Positions 63,751 to 64,000 of a DNA stretch of 64,000 bases are shown here, piece after piece. The stretch spans positions 1 through 64,000 of the forward strand of contig JAPZRF010000003.1 in the NCBI GenBank assembly GCA_027531145.1, read 5' to 3'. The position numbers were made by a program, and so were the translations under genes. The first letter of the stretch is position 1, and the number at the start of each line of letters is the position of its first letter. This DNA is from Brevundimonas sp. (GTDB taxonomy: Bacteria; Pseudomonadota; Alphaproteobacteria; Caulobacterales; Caulobacteraceae). The notes under the pieces are model-generated. The model was not told the origin of the DNA, made no database searches, and saw nothing but the letters and a program-made list of their open reading frames with translations.

Positions 63751-64000
63751 GGCGCGGCTGGCGCTGGTGGGGCCGACCCTGCATGACGTACGCGAGGTGA
63801 TGATCGAGGGGCCGTCCGGGCTGAAGGCCGTGGCCCCGCGGGCCGAACGGCCGACCTATGAGGCCAGCCGGCGGCGGCTGGTGTGGCCGGGCGGGGCCAT
63901 GGCCTATGCCTTCTCGGCGGAGGATCCGGAGAGCCTGCGTGGGCCGCAGTTCCATGCGGCCTGGGCGGACGAGCTGGCGGCCTGGCGACAGCCCGACGCG
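63479..64000 (+). CDS. GTA terminase large subunit (TerL), 3' end outside the window
   Basis: A 174-residue fragment. The upstream ATG 63479 is preferred to ATG 63584 because the intervening WIASLPPGRRRAWLRAMTPQ matches the conserved N-terminus of GTA TerL proteins. The ATPase core begins with WRTWLFMGGRGAGKTRAGAE (Walker A) and continues to LRGPQFHAAWADELAAW, where ADEL is Walker B. It is the first packaging gene of a domesticated gene transfer agent that continues to the right. Confidence 0.83.
   Translation, partial: MGDGAGPSSRPSAPGSLCAWIASLPPGRRRAWLRAMTPQEIEALRLEWRGHAGTAQMPPDGPWRTWLFMGGRGAGKTRAGAEWLSARAKTEARLALVGPTLHDVREVMIEGPSGLKAVAPRAERPTYEASRRRLVWPGGAMAYAFSAEDPESLRGPQFHAAWADELAAWRQPDA

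Noticed and set aside
1..64000. CRISPR array
   Set aside because: No regularly spaced repeat-spacer pattern or Cas1/Cas2 gene was seen; the Cas4-like nuclease belongs to the phage early operon.

Overview
The window looks like a high-GC alphaproteobacterial chromosome, most likely Caulobacterales (Caulobacter, Phenylobacterium or Brevundimonas). Reasons: the erpA-like / dgt / SPOR / nagZ / scpA / scpB neighbourhood, alphaproteobacterial DUF2924-plus-serine-recombinase cassettes, and the start of a gene-transfer-agent (GTA) packaging cluster at the right edge. The genus call is inference from gene content.

Layout. (1) 1-3.3 kb: the 3' tip of an IS5-like transposase, an unrecognised gene and a DUF3489 / DUF2924 / large serine recombinase cassette. 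(2) 3.8-13.85 kb: a tight co-directional cassette of a small excisionase-like HTH protein, an SNF2-type helicase with a PLD-like N-terminus, a DUF4391 protein, a type III modification methylase (Mod), a type III restriction subunit (Res) and a GIY-YIG/DUF4357 nuclease. It reads as an extended type III restriction system. It converges on the prophage tail genes across a 25-bp hairpin shared by both stop codons. (3) 13.86-37.2 kb, minus strand: a complete siphophage late module running HNH, methylase, P27-type TerS, TerL, portal, S78 protease, HK97 capsid, connectors, tail tube, G/GT chaperones with a -1 slippery site, tape measure, fibres, lysis genes, an S74 fibre and a beta-propeller tip protein. 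(4) 37.4-42.0 kb, minus strand: an overlapping early operon with a RuvC-like resolvase, a D5-type primase/helicase and a Cas4/RecB-like nuclease. (5) 42.1-44.65 kb, plus strand: an unrecognised two-gene cassette of lower GC, bounded by an operator-like palindrome and a terminator. It is the best candidate here for something undescribed. (6) 44.7-51.4 kb, plus strand: a phage sigma-like factor, a Sak4-like ATPase, a putative ssDNA-binding protein, a helicase and a second DUF2924 / serine recombinase cassette whose C-terminal module is a separate gene. (7) 51.76-64 kb: host chromosome with tRNA-Ser(GGA), msrA, a TPR-methyltransferase, an A-type Fe-S carrier, dgt, a SPOR protein, nagZ, scpA, scpB, ispH, a secreted protein, argS, a NYN-domain protein and the first two GTA genes.

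How it fits together. The prophage has a head-and-tail late operon, an early replication/recombination operon, and a plus-strand arm with a transcription factor, recombination proteins and the integrase. The restriction cassette and the 42-44.6 kb cassette are cargo-like insertions at the edges of phage modules, where defence and lysogenic-conversion genes usually sit. Two similar serine recombinases in the same orientation lie about 48 kb apart and bracket everything. The exact attachment sites cannot be fixed from the sequence alone.
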